Shown: in pieces, positions 24,621-33,384 of the stretch
Numbering within the stretch: position 1 is the stretch's first letter
Layout: every line of letters starts with the position of its first letter
Source: Clostridia bacterium
GTDB taxonomy: Bacteria; Bacillota; Clostridia; Oscillospirales; Acutalibacteraceae
Length of the DNA stretch: 64,000 nt
NCBI GenBank assembly: GCA_017399405.1
Contig: JAFQCT010000012.1
Span: 248,001-312,000, forward strand
Direction of reading: 5' to 3'
Position numbers and translations under genes: made by a program
Notes under the pieces: model-generated
What the model was told of the DNA's origin: nothing
The model's input: the letters and a program-made list of their open reading frames with translations, nothing else
The model's database searches: none

Positions 24621-24956
24621 TTACTCAATTACATATTTGTAAAGTGCGTCCATAACAGTATCTTCAAAACTGCCTGATGCACCCCAGTCAAACCTTAAAA
24701 GGCCCTGACCGCCACCACCACTTATTACATGGATATGCGTCTTTCCGCGAAGGTTATCTGCAACAACTGTCAATGTAAGGCGATTACCTGCACGGTAATA
24801 ATGCTTTTCATAAACTGAAACTGTAAGTTTTGTGCCGTTACCCATATCGCTTACATATTCATCAATTTTTTGACCTGTAATTGACCCGTTTATAACCGCT
24901 TTATCAATAAGGTCAATAGCCTCATCAGGTGAAACTGATACATTAAAATCCGTCAT
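24621..24956 (-). CDS. DUF6054-like small protein
   Basis: 111 residues, soluble, alpha-beta: NVSVSPDEAIDLIDKAVINGSI, then LTVSVYEKHYYRAGNRLTLTVVADN and a glycine-rich turn ISGGGGQGLLRFDWGASGSFEDTV. The pattern fits what I recall of the DUF6054 family in Clostridia, whose role is unknown; this assignment is from memory. It sits between DUF1836 and NfeD in one operon, 13 bases from each, suggesting a membrane-stress or envelope link. Confidence 0.7.
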   Translation of the reverse strand: MTDFNVSVSPDEAIDLIDKAVINGSITGQKIDEYVSDMGNGTKLTVSVYEKHYYRAGNRLTLTVVADNLRGKTHIHVISGGGGQGLLRFDWGASGSFEDTVMDALYKYVIE

Positions 24957-24969
24957 ATAAACCCCCTCC

Positions 24970-25530
24970 TTAAATTAAATGAATAAATGCCTTTTGTGCA
25001 AGTTCTTTCATTTGTGTTGCAAGAATTGCAAGCACCATAGCTCTGAGTGCAGTTCTCAATTTTTTCCGAGAAACACCGTCGCTGATTTTTGCGTGTTCAA
25101 GACGATTATCAATGACACGGTCAAGATATTCTGTATCTGCAACAGCATTCTGTTGGCACGTATAAATTATACTACACAGAATATTGAATAATTCCCTGTC
25201 AGGTAAAATGTCGTCTGAACGGTCTTCAACTGACCCGTTGATATAACTCATCAGAAATGCGATTTGTTCAAGTTGCATTGAGCCACGCATCATATTTATA
25301 AGAATGATACGCATTACCTGTTCTTCACCGTAGCGTTTACCTTCGGGATTTTTAACCCAACCACGCTTTACCCAATTCTGAATTGTTGAGGCTTCAAGCC
25401 CCGTAAGTTCTCTGACCTGTGCCAAGGTTAACCCTTTTGTAACTGTTAACAGCGGAGCAATGACAGAATAACAATTATCTGCCGCAACGCTATTAAAGTT
25501 CAGCACTGTGCCTGGTATCAATTCCAACAT
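24970..25530 (-). CDS. DUF1836 putative transcriptional regulator
   Basis: 186 residues. The N-terminal half contains a MerR-like helix-turn-helix, LTLAQVRELTGLEASTIQNWVKRGWV, then EQVMRIILINMMRGSMQLEQIAFLMSYINGS, which are hallmark stretches of DUF1836. First gene of the DUF1836-DUF6054-like-NfeD-SPFH operon. Its promoter region carries a perfect 20-base palindrome and a direct repeat, so it probably regulates its own operon. Start ATG at 25530 with Shine-Dalgarno AAGGAGGTGG. Confidence 0.88.
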   Translation of the reverse strand: MLELIPGTVLNFNSVAADNCYSVIAPLLTVTKGLTLAQVRELTGLEASTIQNWVKRGWVKNPEGKRYGEEQVMRIILINMMRGSMQLEQIAFLMSYINGSVEDRSDDILPDRELFNILCSIIYTCQQNAVADTEYLDRVIDNRLEHAKISDGVSRKKLRTALRAMVLAILATQMKELAQKAFIHLI

Positions 25531-25541
25531 ACTCCACCTCC

Positions 25542-25602
25542 TTAAGTTGTCATCAACTTAATGTTGTGGTTTGATTATATCACAGGTTCAAGTGAACTTC
25601 AA
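25542..25602 (-). promoter_or_regulatory. Promoter and operators of the DUF1836 operon
   Basis: Minus strand TTGAAG (25602-25597), 17-base spacer, TATAAT (25579-25574). Direct repeats ACTTGAA-GTTC-ACTTGAA overlap the -35 and spacer. A perfect palindrome TTAAGTTG-TCAT-CAACTTAA (25542-25561) lies between -10 and the Shine-Dalgarno. Binding by the DUF1836 protein is inferred. Confidence 0.65.
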
Positions 25603-25724
25603 GTGTGTTTTTGTGACTTTTTAATATATTTTTTTGACAATTTCATTCTACACAAATAATTTTTCTTGTTTTTTCAAACATTTTCTTTATTTTTCATATA
25701 TTTTTCTCGTTTTTTGTAAAAAAC

Positions 25725-25750
25725 AAGGGCAGTTTTTCAACTACCCTTTA
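25725..25750 (-). terminator. Terminator of the MATE transporter gene
   Basis: AAGGGtAGTT/AACTgCCCTT stem, followed on the minus strand by GTTTTTTACAAAAAA. It touches the stop region at 25754. The remaining bases up to 25574 are A/T-rich without a gene. Confidence 0.7.
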
Positions 25751-25753
25751 ATT

Positions 25754-27118
25754 TTATGCAATTAAATCTTTCATTCGTTCTTTTGCATGTTTTAATGTTT
25801 TCTTCAAGAATATTGCACTGAGTATAAGCGACACACTTTCGGCAATAGGGAATGCAAACCACACAAGTTCAAGACGACCGGTTCGTGAAAGTAACCACGC
25901 AACAGGAAGTAAAACTACCAACTGACGACAAACAGAAACAAGCAAGCTGTGATTTGGGTTGCCGATTGCCTGACATACTGAACCGGCAATAATACAGAAC
26001 CCTGCAAAAAGAAGATGTATACCGATAATTCTTAATGCGGGCACACCAATTTCAAGCATGCTTTCAGAAGCATTGAAGAATCCGAGAAGAATGTGTGGGA
26101 TAAATTCAAATGCCAACAAACCAATAAACATAATCGAAATTGCTGTAATAATGGTAATTACAATTGTTTTCTTAACTCTGTCATATCTCTTTGCACCATA
26201 GTTGTAAGCAATAATAGGCACCATACCGTTATTAAGTCCGAAAATCGGCATAAATATAAAACTCTGCAATTTGAAATATGCTCCAAAAACCGCAGTTGCA
26301 GTAGTTGTAAATGCAATAAGAATTTTATTAAGACAGAATGTCATAACTGAGCCGATTGACTGCATTACGATTGAGGGAAGACCGATTTTATAGATTTCTT
26401 TTACAATCTCTTTGTTGAAACGGATTAACTTGAAACTGATATGAACATCTTTATTGAATTTAAGATTAAAAATGATTGCAGCAAGTCCCGCCATAATCTG
26501 TCCTGCAACAGTTGCTATTGCCGCACCTGCAACTTCAAGTTTTGGAAAACCGAATAAGCCAAAAATCAAAATAGGGTCAAGAACAATATTGACGATTGTA
26601 CCAATAAGATGTGTAATCATTGTGCAGAATGTTCTGCCTGTTGCCTGAAGCATTTTTTCAAAACAGAACTGTGCAAAAATACCAAATGAACAACACATAC
26701 AGATTGATGCATAATCTGTTCCGTAATTTACAATTTCTTCTACATCTGTCTGTGCTAAAAAGAATGGTTTTGAAAAGAAGAAGCCAATCAACGCAAACGC
26801 GATGTAACTGCAAATAAACAAGAAAATGCCTGTATTTGCAATTTTGTTTGCTTTTTCAAATTGCTTTGCACCCAACGCCCTTGACAAAAGTGCGTTCATA
26901 CCTACTGCAGTACCGCCACAAACTGCAATCATAAGTTGTTGCAACGGGAAAGCAAGTGAAACTGCATTCAACGCATTTTCGCTTAATTGAGCAACAAATA
27001 TGCTATCTACAATGTTATAGCACGCTTGAATAACCATTGAAAGCATCATTGGTGCAGACATTGAAAACAGAAGTTTTCCTATGGGCATTACTCCCATTTT
27101 ATTCTCTTTAACACTCAT
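25754..27118 (-). CDS. MATE-family multidrug/sodium antiporter
   Basis: 454-residue polytopic inner-membrane protein with the expected two sets of six helices. Typical MATE stretches are present: GKLLFSMSAPMMLSMVIQACYNIVDSIFV at the start, LSRALGA after helix 2, and NYGAKRYDRVKK at the second-repeat counterpart. MATE pumps export organic cations or drugs in exchange for Na+ or H+. The BY-kinase terminator precedes it and its own follows, so it is probably transcribed alone. Substrate cannot be predicted. Confidence 0.93.
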   Translation of the reverse strand: MSVKENKMGVMPIGKLLFSMSAPMMLSMVIQACYNIVDSIFVAQLSENALNAVSLAFPLQQLMIAVCGGTAVGMNALLSRALGAKQFEKANKIANTGIFLFICSYIAFALIGFFFSKPFFLAQTDVEEIVNYGTDYASICMCCSFGIFAQFCFEKMLQATGRTFCTMITHLIGTIVNIVLDPILIFGLFGFPKLEVAGAAIATVAGQIMAGLAAIIFNLKFNKDVHISFKLIRFNKEIVKEIYKIGLPSIVMQSIGSVMTFCLNKILIAFTTTATAVFGAYFKLQSFIFMPIFGLNNGMVPIIAYNYGAKRYDRVKKTIVITIITAISIMFIGLLAFEFIPHILLGFFNASESMLEIGVPALRIIGIHLLFAGFCIIAGSVCQAIGNPNHSLLVSVCRQLVVLLPVAWLLSRTGRLELVWFAFPIAESVSLILSAIFLKKTLKHAKERMKDLIA

Positions 27119-27143
27119 ATTTCTACATCCTTAAACACAAAAA

Positions 27144-27168
27144 CAAACCGTACATTAAGTACGGTTTG
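27144..27168 (-). terminator. Terminator of the BY-kinase gene
   Basis: CAAACCGTAC-TTAAT-GTACGGTTTG followed on the minus strand by TTTTTGTG, 15 bases after the stop. Confidence 0.85.
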
Positions 27169-27183
27169 CAAATTGATTTTTAA

Positions 27184-28704
27184 TTATTTCTTACTCTTCT
27201 TTTCTTTTTCAGAGCCATAGCCATAACCGTATCCGTAACCATATCCATAGCCATAACCGTAGCCATACCCATAACCTTTTCTGTGTCTTCTTGAAGTTCT
27301 GATAAACTTGTTAGCAACACCTGTTTCAGTACCGTTATAGATACAACCGATAACTTCTTTACCTGATGCACCCATATCTTCAATTGTTTTCTTGATACGA
27401 CGGATTGGTGAATGGTCGTTACGAACAACAAGCATACAAGCGTCTGCATACTGTGTTACGATTGCTGCGTCAGCAACAAGACCTGCAGGAGGAGTATCGA
27501 TAATAACATAGTCGAACTCATTTTTAACTGCTTCAATAATTTCTTGTGCTTCGTCAGATGCAAGAAGTTCAGCTGAATCGCTAACTGGCTGACTTGAAAT
27601 GAGAAGGAATAAGTTGAACTTTTCAAAATACTTAATTGATTCGCTAAGTGACTTTTCACCACGGATAACGCCTGCAAGACCTGTTTCGTTAGCCGCAGAA
27701 ACACCTAAAGTCTTATAAACTGATGGTTTACGAAGGTCAGCGTCAATAAGCAATACTGATTTACCATTCTGTGCAAGTGCCAAAGCAGTATTTGTTGAAA
27801 TTGTTGTTTTACCTTCATCTTCAGATGCACTTGTTAATGTGAATACTTTATAATTCTGGCGTTTAGCAACATTTTCAATTTTAGTACGAATCAGCTTAAA
27901 CGCCTCAATGAACATAAAGCCTGTTTTTCTGTCAGTAATAAGAATATTCTGTTTTTCCGCATCTTTGCCGGACTTTTTAACGCTGATAATTGAGCCGAGA
28001 ATTTTGCTACCGAGTTTCTTTGTAATATCATCAGATGCTTTAACTGTATCTTTAATGAAGATAATAAGGCAGATTGCAAGAACAACTACACCTGCACCGA
28101 ATACAAAACCTAACAATGTGTAAAGAAGTGTTGTGTTGTTACCGTTAGGAGCTGTTGGCTTTACAGGTGGGTCATAGTTTTTAGCATAAGTACTTGGGTA
28201 TGCTTCTTCAGTAATTGTTCTAAAATTATTTACATAACTTGTAGCAACTGCGTAAGAAACATCAGGGTCAGAAGATGTAATTGAAATAGCAATAATTGAT
28301 GTGTCTTCAACAAGTGTTGAACTTACCATTCTCTTAACATCTGCACCTGTAAGGGCTTTACCGTTTACTTTGTAACCGCTGTTTTCAGCAACAAGGTCCA
28401 TAAGACTGCTTGACTCTGTCATAATATACAAGTAGTTTCTTGCAAGCTGGCTACTTGCACTGATGTCAGATGCTGACTGACCTGCTGTAACTGTATTTTC
28501 GTTTTTGTTATCAACAGTAAAACGCATTGTGCAAGTGTATGATGGCACATAGTTAAGTTTTGCTACGCCAAAACCAATAGCCGCACATACTACTGCAGCA
28601 ATCAAAATTAACCACCATTTCTGAATAACGCGAACAGCATATTGAGTTATAGTCTGAAGGTCAATACCCTCATCAACATTGTTCATTTTTGAATTGTATT
28701 CCAT
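27184..28704 (-). CDS. Wzz/BY-kinase fusion (CpsC-CpsD type) with (GY)10 tail
   Basis: 506 residues. The chain-length-determinant part (1-225) has transmembrane helices at about 31-47 and 193-217. The cytoplasmic kinase part has Walker A SASEDEGKTT (292-301), Walker A' LLIDADLRKPS (318-328) and Walker B VIIDTPP. Bacterial tyrosine kinases autophosphorylate a C-terminal tyrosine cluster; here it is ten uninterrupted Gly-Tyr pairs (477-496) followed by a lysine-rich end. Such proteins control export and length of capsule or exopolysaccharide. No glycosyltransferase or phosphatase is adjacent, which is unusual for this family. It has its own promoter and terminator. Confidence 0.93.
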   Translation of the reverse strand: MEYNSKMNNVDEGIDLQTITQYAVRVIQKWWLILIAAVVCAAIGFGVAKLNYVPSYTCTMRFTVDNKNENTVTAGQSASDISASSQLARNYLYIMTESSSLMDLVAENSGYKVNGKALTGADVKRMVSSTLVEDTSIIAISITSSDPDVSYAVATSYVNNFRTITEEAYPSTYAKNYDPPVKPTAPNGNNTTLLYTLLGFVFGAGVVVLAICLIIFIKDTVKASDDITKKLGSKILGSIISVKKSGKDAEKQNILITDRKTGFMFIEAFKLIRTKIENVAKRQNYKVFTLTSASEDEGKTTISTNTALALAQNGKSVLLIDADLRKPSVYKTLGVSAANETGLAGVIRGEKSLSESIKYFEKFNLFLLISSQPVSDSAELLASDEAQEIIEAVKNEFDYVIIDTPPAGLVADAAIVTQYADACMLVVRNDHSPIRRIKKTIEDMGASGKEVIGCIYNGTETGVANKFIRTSRRHRKGYGYGYGYGYGYGYGYGYGYGSEKEKKSKK

Positions 28705-28750
28705 ATTAACACTCCTTCACAAATTCTCGTGTTGTGTTTTAATCCAATCT

Positions 28751-28779
28751 ATTATATCAAAGCCGATTACTTTATGCAA
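28751..28779 (-). promoter_or_regulatory. Promoter of the BY-kinase gene
   Basis: Minus strand TTGCAT (28779-28774), 17-base spacer, TATAAT (28756-28751). It separates the kinase from the upstream ABC transporter. Confidence 0.7.
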
Positions 28780-28797
28780 TCTTTTTTTACAAAATCT

Positions 28798-30441
28798 TTA
28801 ACTTTCTGAAATTTTGCCATTAGATACTTCTATTTCACGGTCACAACAATCGAGGACCGACTGACGATGTGTAATGAACAGTATTGTTAAATCGTCACGG
28901 TTTTTAAGATTGTTAAGCAATCTTCTTTCACTTTCATCATCAAGTGCACTTGTTGACTCGTCCATAAGAAGAATCTTGCCATTACCTAACAAAGCCCTTA
29001 CAATTGCAAGCCTTTGAGCCTGACCTTCTGAAATGCCGCCACCGTCTTCGCTAAGCACAAAATCAAGACCGTTTTCAAGGTCATAAACGAACTCTGCACA
29101 AGCATCAGTAATTGCATTTTTAATTTCATTATCAGTAGCATCAGGATTAAGCAAAGTAATGTTTTCACGGACCGTACCGCTGAAAAGCATATTGCCCTGA
29201 GGCACGACAGAGAAAAGATGTCTTGTTGCACGACAAAAATGAACACCTTTGTTGGTTTCAACATATATACTTCCGTCATTTGTTTCATAAAGACCTGTAA
29301 TCAACTTGAAAATTGTTGATTTACCCGCACCTGACGGACCTTTGATACCTATAAATTCGCCTTTTTCTACTGAAAAATCTGCATCTGTAATAACAGTTTC
29401 ACCGCTGTAACCGAATGTTACATTTTCTGCTTTTATGCGAATAAAATCGTCATAGGTAATACTTGTGTCACTTTCTGCATTATCCTTTGATATTTCAGAG
29501 ATTTCCATAAGTCGCTGTGCTGATGCCAACATTCCGTAAAATGATGGTAACACGCTTGTAACACCTACGACTGGTGACTGCAACTGATTGACAAGCTGAA
29601 CAATTGCAACAACTGTACCAAAAGTCATTGTGCCTTTAAGAATACCATAAGACCCGTAAGACACTGCTGCTAAAAATCCTGCCGCAAAAGCAAGTGAAAA
29701 ACTTATTGTTGCAAGAATTGAAAAACTCTTTTTTCTTACTTTTTCGCGATAAAATTTCTTTTGTTGTTTATATGAACGGTTTATAATCTTCTCTTCAATA
29801 CCAAAAACCTTTACTGCAAAAAGATTTTCAAGCATTTCCTGCATAAAAGAACGAACTCTTGAATCTCTTTTTTGCACTTTAAGGTGTAAATTTTTAAGAG
29901 TTTTTCTGAAAATTACCGCTATACCAACAACCACTATACCGCAAATAATAAATACGACTGCGAATCGTTTGTCAAGAGCAAGCAACGCTACCGCCGCACT
30001 TGATATTCTTACAACATATCCCACTAAAGCAGGGAATATATGCACATAATTATCACTTACATAAACAACATCGGCAGTAAGTCTTGACATAAGGTCACCA
30101 CTATGACGCTCACTCACATTTGCATATTCACCATAAATTACATTTTTGAATACGCTTGTTTTGAGTTTTATTTCTGCATTACCCTGACTTACAGCCTCAA
30201 TAAATGACGCACAGATTCTTGCCACAATCTGTGACACAATAAGAAGCAACAAAAAAATGGCATTTTTGAACATTTCGTCAGCATTACCGCTTTGAGCATA
30301 GTCCATTACAGTTTTTGAAAGCATTGCAAACAGAGTAACGCACACGGCAGACCAGGCGTTAAGCACTGTGAGCGCTACACCCTCTGCTATGCGTTTACCG
30401 CAATTATTATAAATCCATTTCAAAACTGTTGAATCTTTCAT
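28798..30441 (-). CDS. ABC transporter, fused permease and ATPase
   Basis: 547-residue half-transporter: an N-terminal six-helix exporter domain (to about 300) and an ATPase domain with Walker A GPSGAGKST, signature ISEGQAQRLAIVRALL, Walker B ILLMDESTSALDD and the H-loop FITHRQS. There is no N-terminal C39 peptidase domain. It starts 9 bases after the PqqD-like gene and follows an HprK-like kinase. In lasso-peptide and related RiPP clusters this combination exports the modified peptide; here no precursor is visible. Likely acts as a homodimer. Confidence 0.9.
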   Translation of the reverse strand: MKDSTVLKWIYNNCGKRIAEGVALTVLNAWSAVCVTLFAMLSKTVMDYAQSGNADEMFKNAIFLLLLIVSQIVARICASFIEAVSQGNAEIKLKTSVFKNVIYGEYANVSERHSGDLMSRLTADVVYVSDNYVHIFPALVGYVVRISSAAVALLALDKRFAVVFIICGIVVVGIAVIFRKTLKNLHLKVQKRDSRVRSFMQEMLENLFAVKVFGIEEKIINRSYKQQKKFYREKVRKKSFSILATISFSLAFAAGFLAAVSYGSYGILKGTMTFGTVVAIVQLVNQLQSPVVGVTSVLPSFYGMLASAQRLMEISEISKDNAESDTSITYDDFIRIKAENVTFGYSGETVITDADFSVEKGEFIGIKGPSGAGKSTIFKLITGLYETNDGSIYVETNKGVHFCRATRHLFSVVPQGNMLFSGTVRENITLLNPDATDNEIKNAITDACAEFVYDLENGLDFVLSEDGGGISEGQAQRLAIVRALLGNGKILLMDESTSALDDESERRLLNNLKNRDDLTILFITHRQSVLDCCDREIEVSNGKISES

Positions 30442-30450
30442 TTGCTCGCC

Positions 30451-30717
30451 TTATTCTTCTATGAGATTATGCTCTCTCATTTTATTTATAAGATTTTCCA
30501 CATCTGTTTTTACTCTTTCAAAAGGTACATTGTAATCTTCTGCAATCTTTTTTGCAATATCGTCAACTGTGTTTGTACCGTCAAGCATATTAAAAACATC
30601 TGCACCAACGCTGTTAAAAGTCATAACACCGTTGAAATTCATTTTTTGTGCACCTGTTGCAATAACAATTTTTGCACCTGCAACATCTTTAAGAATGTAT
30701 CCTTCTTTGATTTTCAT
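30451..30717 (-). CDS. PqqD-family peptide-binding protein
   Basis: 88 residues with the PqqD/RRE pattern: an N-terminal three-strand sheet (EGYILKDVAGAKIVIATGAQ, MNFNGVMTFNSVGADVFNMLDG) and helices (TVDDIAKKIAEDYNVPFERVKTDVENLINKM). RRE proteins bind leader peptides of ribosomally made natural products. The ATG overlaps the HprK-like stop (ATGA), so the two are translationally coupled. No radical SAM, cyclase or precursor gene is nearby. Confidence 0.88.
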   Translation of the reverse strand: MKIKEGYILKDVAGAKIVIATGAQKMNFNGVMTFNSVGADVFNMLDGTNTVDDIAKKIAEDYNVPFERVKTDVENLINKMREHNLIEE

Positions 30718-31427
30718 TCCTTTATCAGCCTTTCTATTTCGTTATAGGCAACTACTGCCGCATCGTCTTGGAGATTACAACCTAATGAGAATACAGGCAC
30801 TTCTCTTAATAAGAGGTCTGCTAACTCAAGCATATTTTCTGCAAGACTTCTGTCAGCAGGTTTAATAGTCTGTTCTATAAGCAAACTTACCGCTTGAAAC
30901 GGTGGTATTTTTTTTACTGTGTTTTTTTCACTTCTGTGTAAAAATGTAATTGCTCTTACGGGGATTTTAACATCAATGTTTTCGTCTGTTTTTCCCGAAA
31001 ACGGTGTACCACAAGCATACCATTTGCCATTATCATAAATAAGGGCAGGTTTATCATCATTGATAATTCTTGTGCCCTCAAGATTTTTAAGCCACAAGTG
31101 AGTGTGTGTTGATTTGCCCGTGCCACTGCGTGCCGAAAAAAGATATGCAAACCCGTCTTTTTCAACGCAAGAAGAATGAAGCATCATACCGTTATGTCGC
31201 AAAAGTTCGTTGTAAAACGCTTCACAAGTCCACATATACTCATGCTCATCAAGAGAAAGATATGGTATTTCTTCTTTTTTCATTTTAATGAAATCTTCTT
31301 TTATGTTAAGTTTTATTTCTGTTTCGCTATCGTCAAAATCTGCTTTGTAAGACTTTGAACGCTCACGAAGAAATTCACCACGCACATTGTATTCAGTTTT
31401 AAGTCCTGCAATTACAAATTTTTCCAT
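30714..31427 (-). CDS. HPr-kinase-like / PEPCK-like ATP-binding protein
   Basis: 237 residues. P-loop SARSGTGKSTHTHLW (about 97-111) followed by INDDKPAL and CGTPFSGK, the arrangement seen in HprK-related proteins of RiPP clusters (for example lasso-peptide kinases) and in PEPCK-like folds. It lacks the N-terminal domain of true HprK, so it is not the carbon-catabolite regulator. It probably phosphorylates a peptide or another small substrate. It lies 19 bases from the M23 hydrolase gene upstream and overlaps the PqqD-like gene by 4 bases. Confidence 0.85.
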   Translation of the reverse strand: MEKFVIAGLKTEYNVRGEFLRERSKSYKADFDDSETEIKLNIKEDFIKMKKEEIPYLSLDEHEYMWTCEAFYNELLRHNGMMLHSSCVEKDGFAYLFSARSGTGKSTHTHLWLKNLEGTRIINDDKPALIYDNGKWYACGTPFSGKTDENIDVKIPVRAITFLHRSEKNTVKKIPPFQAVSLLIEQTIKPADRSLAENMLELADLLLREVPVFSLGCNLQDDAAVVAYNEIERLIKE

Positions 31428-31446
31428 AATAAATCCTATAAAATAG

Positions 31447-33165
31447 TTATCGTTTCAAATAGTTCATTGGGTTAACATTTCTACCGTTAACCTTAACTTC
31501 ATAGTGGAGATGGGCACCCGTAACATAACCTGTTGCACCAATCTGACCAATAGCCTGTCCACGCACAACTTTTTGTCCCGTATAAACTCGTAACGAGCCA
31601 TTTTTCATATGACAATACATTGTTGAAAGTCCGCCGGAGTGTTTGATAATTACCGTGTTACCGCCTGAGCCATACCAACCTGCAAAAGTTACTGTACCCG
31701 CTTCAGATGCAACAACAGTACAACCTGAACTTCCGCCAGGACGCACAATATCAATACCTGCGTGCCAACCGTCACCAAAACTACGACGACCGTAACCTGA
31801 TGAAATTGAATATGCACCAACAGTAGGCCACAAAAGTCTGCCACCACCGGAGACTACTGCACCTGATGAATATGAGTTTTTCTTTGTACCTACTTGTACT
31901 TTTTTATCAACAGGCTCACTTATTGTTGTTCGTGAAACCTCTTTTGTTGAAACTCTTACACCATCAACATAGGTAACAAGTTCTGTCACTTCAACAACAC
32001 CATTAACACCATTAGTGATTGTCTTTTTATCGCCTACATAAAGTTTGTCTGTCTTAACCTCAATAGTTTCATAAGGTACTTCAACTTTTCTTGTTTCAGT
32101 TTTCGTAATCTGAACGCGAAGGAAATTAACCTCATTTGACAACAAGATTTTTTGTCCGATATAAATATTTTCTTTAAGTTCAGGGTTAAGATTGAAAATC
32201 TGTGAAGATTTCATACCGAATTTTTGAGCAATCTGCGAAACAGTATCCCCTGCCTGAACAGTATAATAACGGGCTTCGCTCTTTTTAGAATTAAGTTTAT
32301 CACTTAAATAAGACGCATCTTTAACTGTGCTTTCGTTGTCAGGATACAATCCTTGAACATATTTAATATCTTCAACAAAACTTACAACTGCGTTTTCTTC
32401 GCCTGTTTCGTGCTCTGCAAGAATACTATCAAAAACGCTTAAAGCGTCAGTTTCATTCTTAACTGCACAAACAAAACTGTTGTCAATATAAATACCACAA
32501 GCGTTTGTGATTTTGCTGTCAGAGTTTTCAATAAGTTTATCGCAAATTTCAGATGCGTTGTTAATCTGACTAAGTTTTACCGGTTTGATTTTGTAATCTG
32601 CGTCGCCTATAAGTTCAGCCTCTTCACCCTCGTCTGTTACAACAGATGATGTTGCCGAAACATCAAGACGGTCATAGGCTAATTCTCTGGCCTCTTTATA
32701 AACTGACTCACTCTGCACATAACCGATAGTTTTATCATTGTAATTTACTTCAAGTGCAAATGTGGTATCTGACCAGACAGTTGCAACATTGATAAGAAAA
32801 ATAAGCGACACCACAGGTAACGCAATATTAAGCACATACAAAAACGCTTTTCTGTAACGAAAATATGCTTTTTTTACATATCCTGCAATCTTCTTAAAAA
32901 ACTTGCCTTTGCCCTCAGTTTTTGCCTCTGCAATTTTATCAGAAACACCTTGCGCATCAGTAATGAGTTTTTTGAACTCTGTAACGCTTTCGTGGAATGT
33001 TTTAAGGGCAAATTTGTCAATAAGAATAAGCACGGTAAAAATAAGCGTACCAATCATTCTTATAGGTTTAAGAATCAACGCCCATAACCATTTGAAAAAG
33101 CGTTTGCTGTATCGCATTGTCTGAATACCAATGTAATATATTTGATTGTAAATGTTTTCAAACAT
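31447..33165 (-). CDS. Membrane-anchored LysM-G5-M23 peptidoglycan endopeptidase
   Basis: 572 residues. Membrane segments at about 35-50 and 108-130, then an extracellular region, LysM (300-342, YYTVQAGDTVSQIAQKFGM), G5 (352-430) and a LytM/M23 metallopeptidase (445-570) with zinc ligands His468 and Asp472 (HAGID) and the HLHYEV motif. All key residues are present, so it should be an active peptidoglycan endopeptidase held at the membrane. The domain order is common in Clostridia. First gene of the transcription unit that continues into the HprK-like/PqqD/ABC trio. Confidence 0.94.
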   Translation of the reverse strand: MFENIYNQIYYIGIQTMRYSKRFFKWLWALILKPIRMIGTLIFTVLILIDKFALKTFHESVTEFKKLITDAQGVSDKIAEAKTEGKGKFFKKIAGYVKKAYFRYRKAFLYVLNIALPVVSLIFLINVATVWSDTTFALEVNYNDKTIGYVQSESVYKEARELAYDRLDVSATSSVVTDEGEEAELIGDADYKIKPVKLSQINNASEICDKLIENSDSKITNACGIYIDNSFVCAVKNETDALSVFDSILAEHETGEENAVVSFVEDIKYVQGLYPDNESTVKDASYLSDKLNSKKSEARYYTVQAGDTVSQIAQKFGMKSSQIFNLNPELKENIYIGQKILLSNEVNFLRVQITKTETRKVEVPYETIEVKTDKLYVGDKKTITNGVNGVVEVTELVTYVDGVRVSTKEVSRTTISEPVDKKVQVGTKKNSYSSGAVVSGGGRLLWPTVGAYSISSGYGRRSFGDGWHAGIDIVRPGGSSGCTVVASEAGTVTFAGWYGSGGNTVIIKHSGGLSTMYCHMKNGSLRVYTGQKVVRGQAIGQIGATGYVTGAHLHYEVKVNGRNVNPMNYLKR

Positions 33166-33221
33166 AACAATTCCTCATTTTTACTTCTGTTTTTAGACGC
33201 AAAATTCCAATATATATCTGA

Positions 33222-33250
33222 ATTGTACCACAAAAGAATAAAAAAGGCAA
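33222..33250 (-). promoter_or_regulatory. Promoter of the M23-HprK-PqqD-ABC unit
   Basis: Minus strand TTGCCT (33250-33245), 17-base spacer, TACAAT (33227-33222). Confidence 0.6.
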
Positions 33251-33310
33251 GTTACAGTTATTGGCTTAAAAATTATACCATAATAAACACATATTTTTTC
33301 TAAATATTCA

Positions 33311-33339
33311 TTTACTTTTTTTATTCGTTGTTGTATAAT
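33311..33339 (+). promoter_or_regulatory. Promoter of the GDPD-gltX-glnS unit
   Basis: TTTACT (33311-33316), 17-base spacer, TATAAT (33334-33339), about 45 bases ahead of the GDPD start. The -35 box is weak. Confidence 0.6.
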
Positions 33340-33384
33340 GACTATAATTGTATAAATATGCACAAAAATTAAGGGGCGAATGAA

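Noticed and set aside
27180-27449. Frame encoding a Met/Ala/Asp-rich repeat over the kinase 3' end
   Set aside because: A shifted-frame reading of the Gly-Tyr repeat; the kinase frame has full family motifs.
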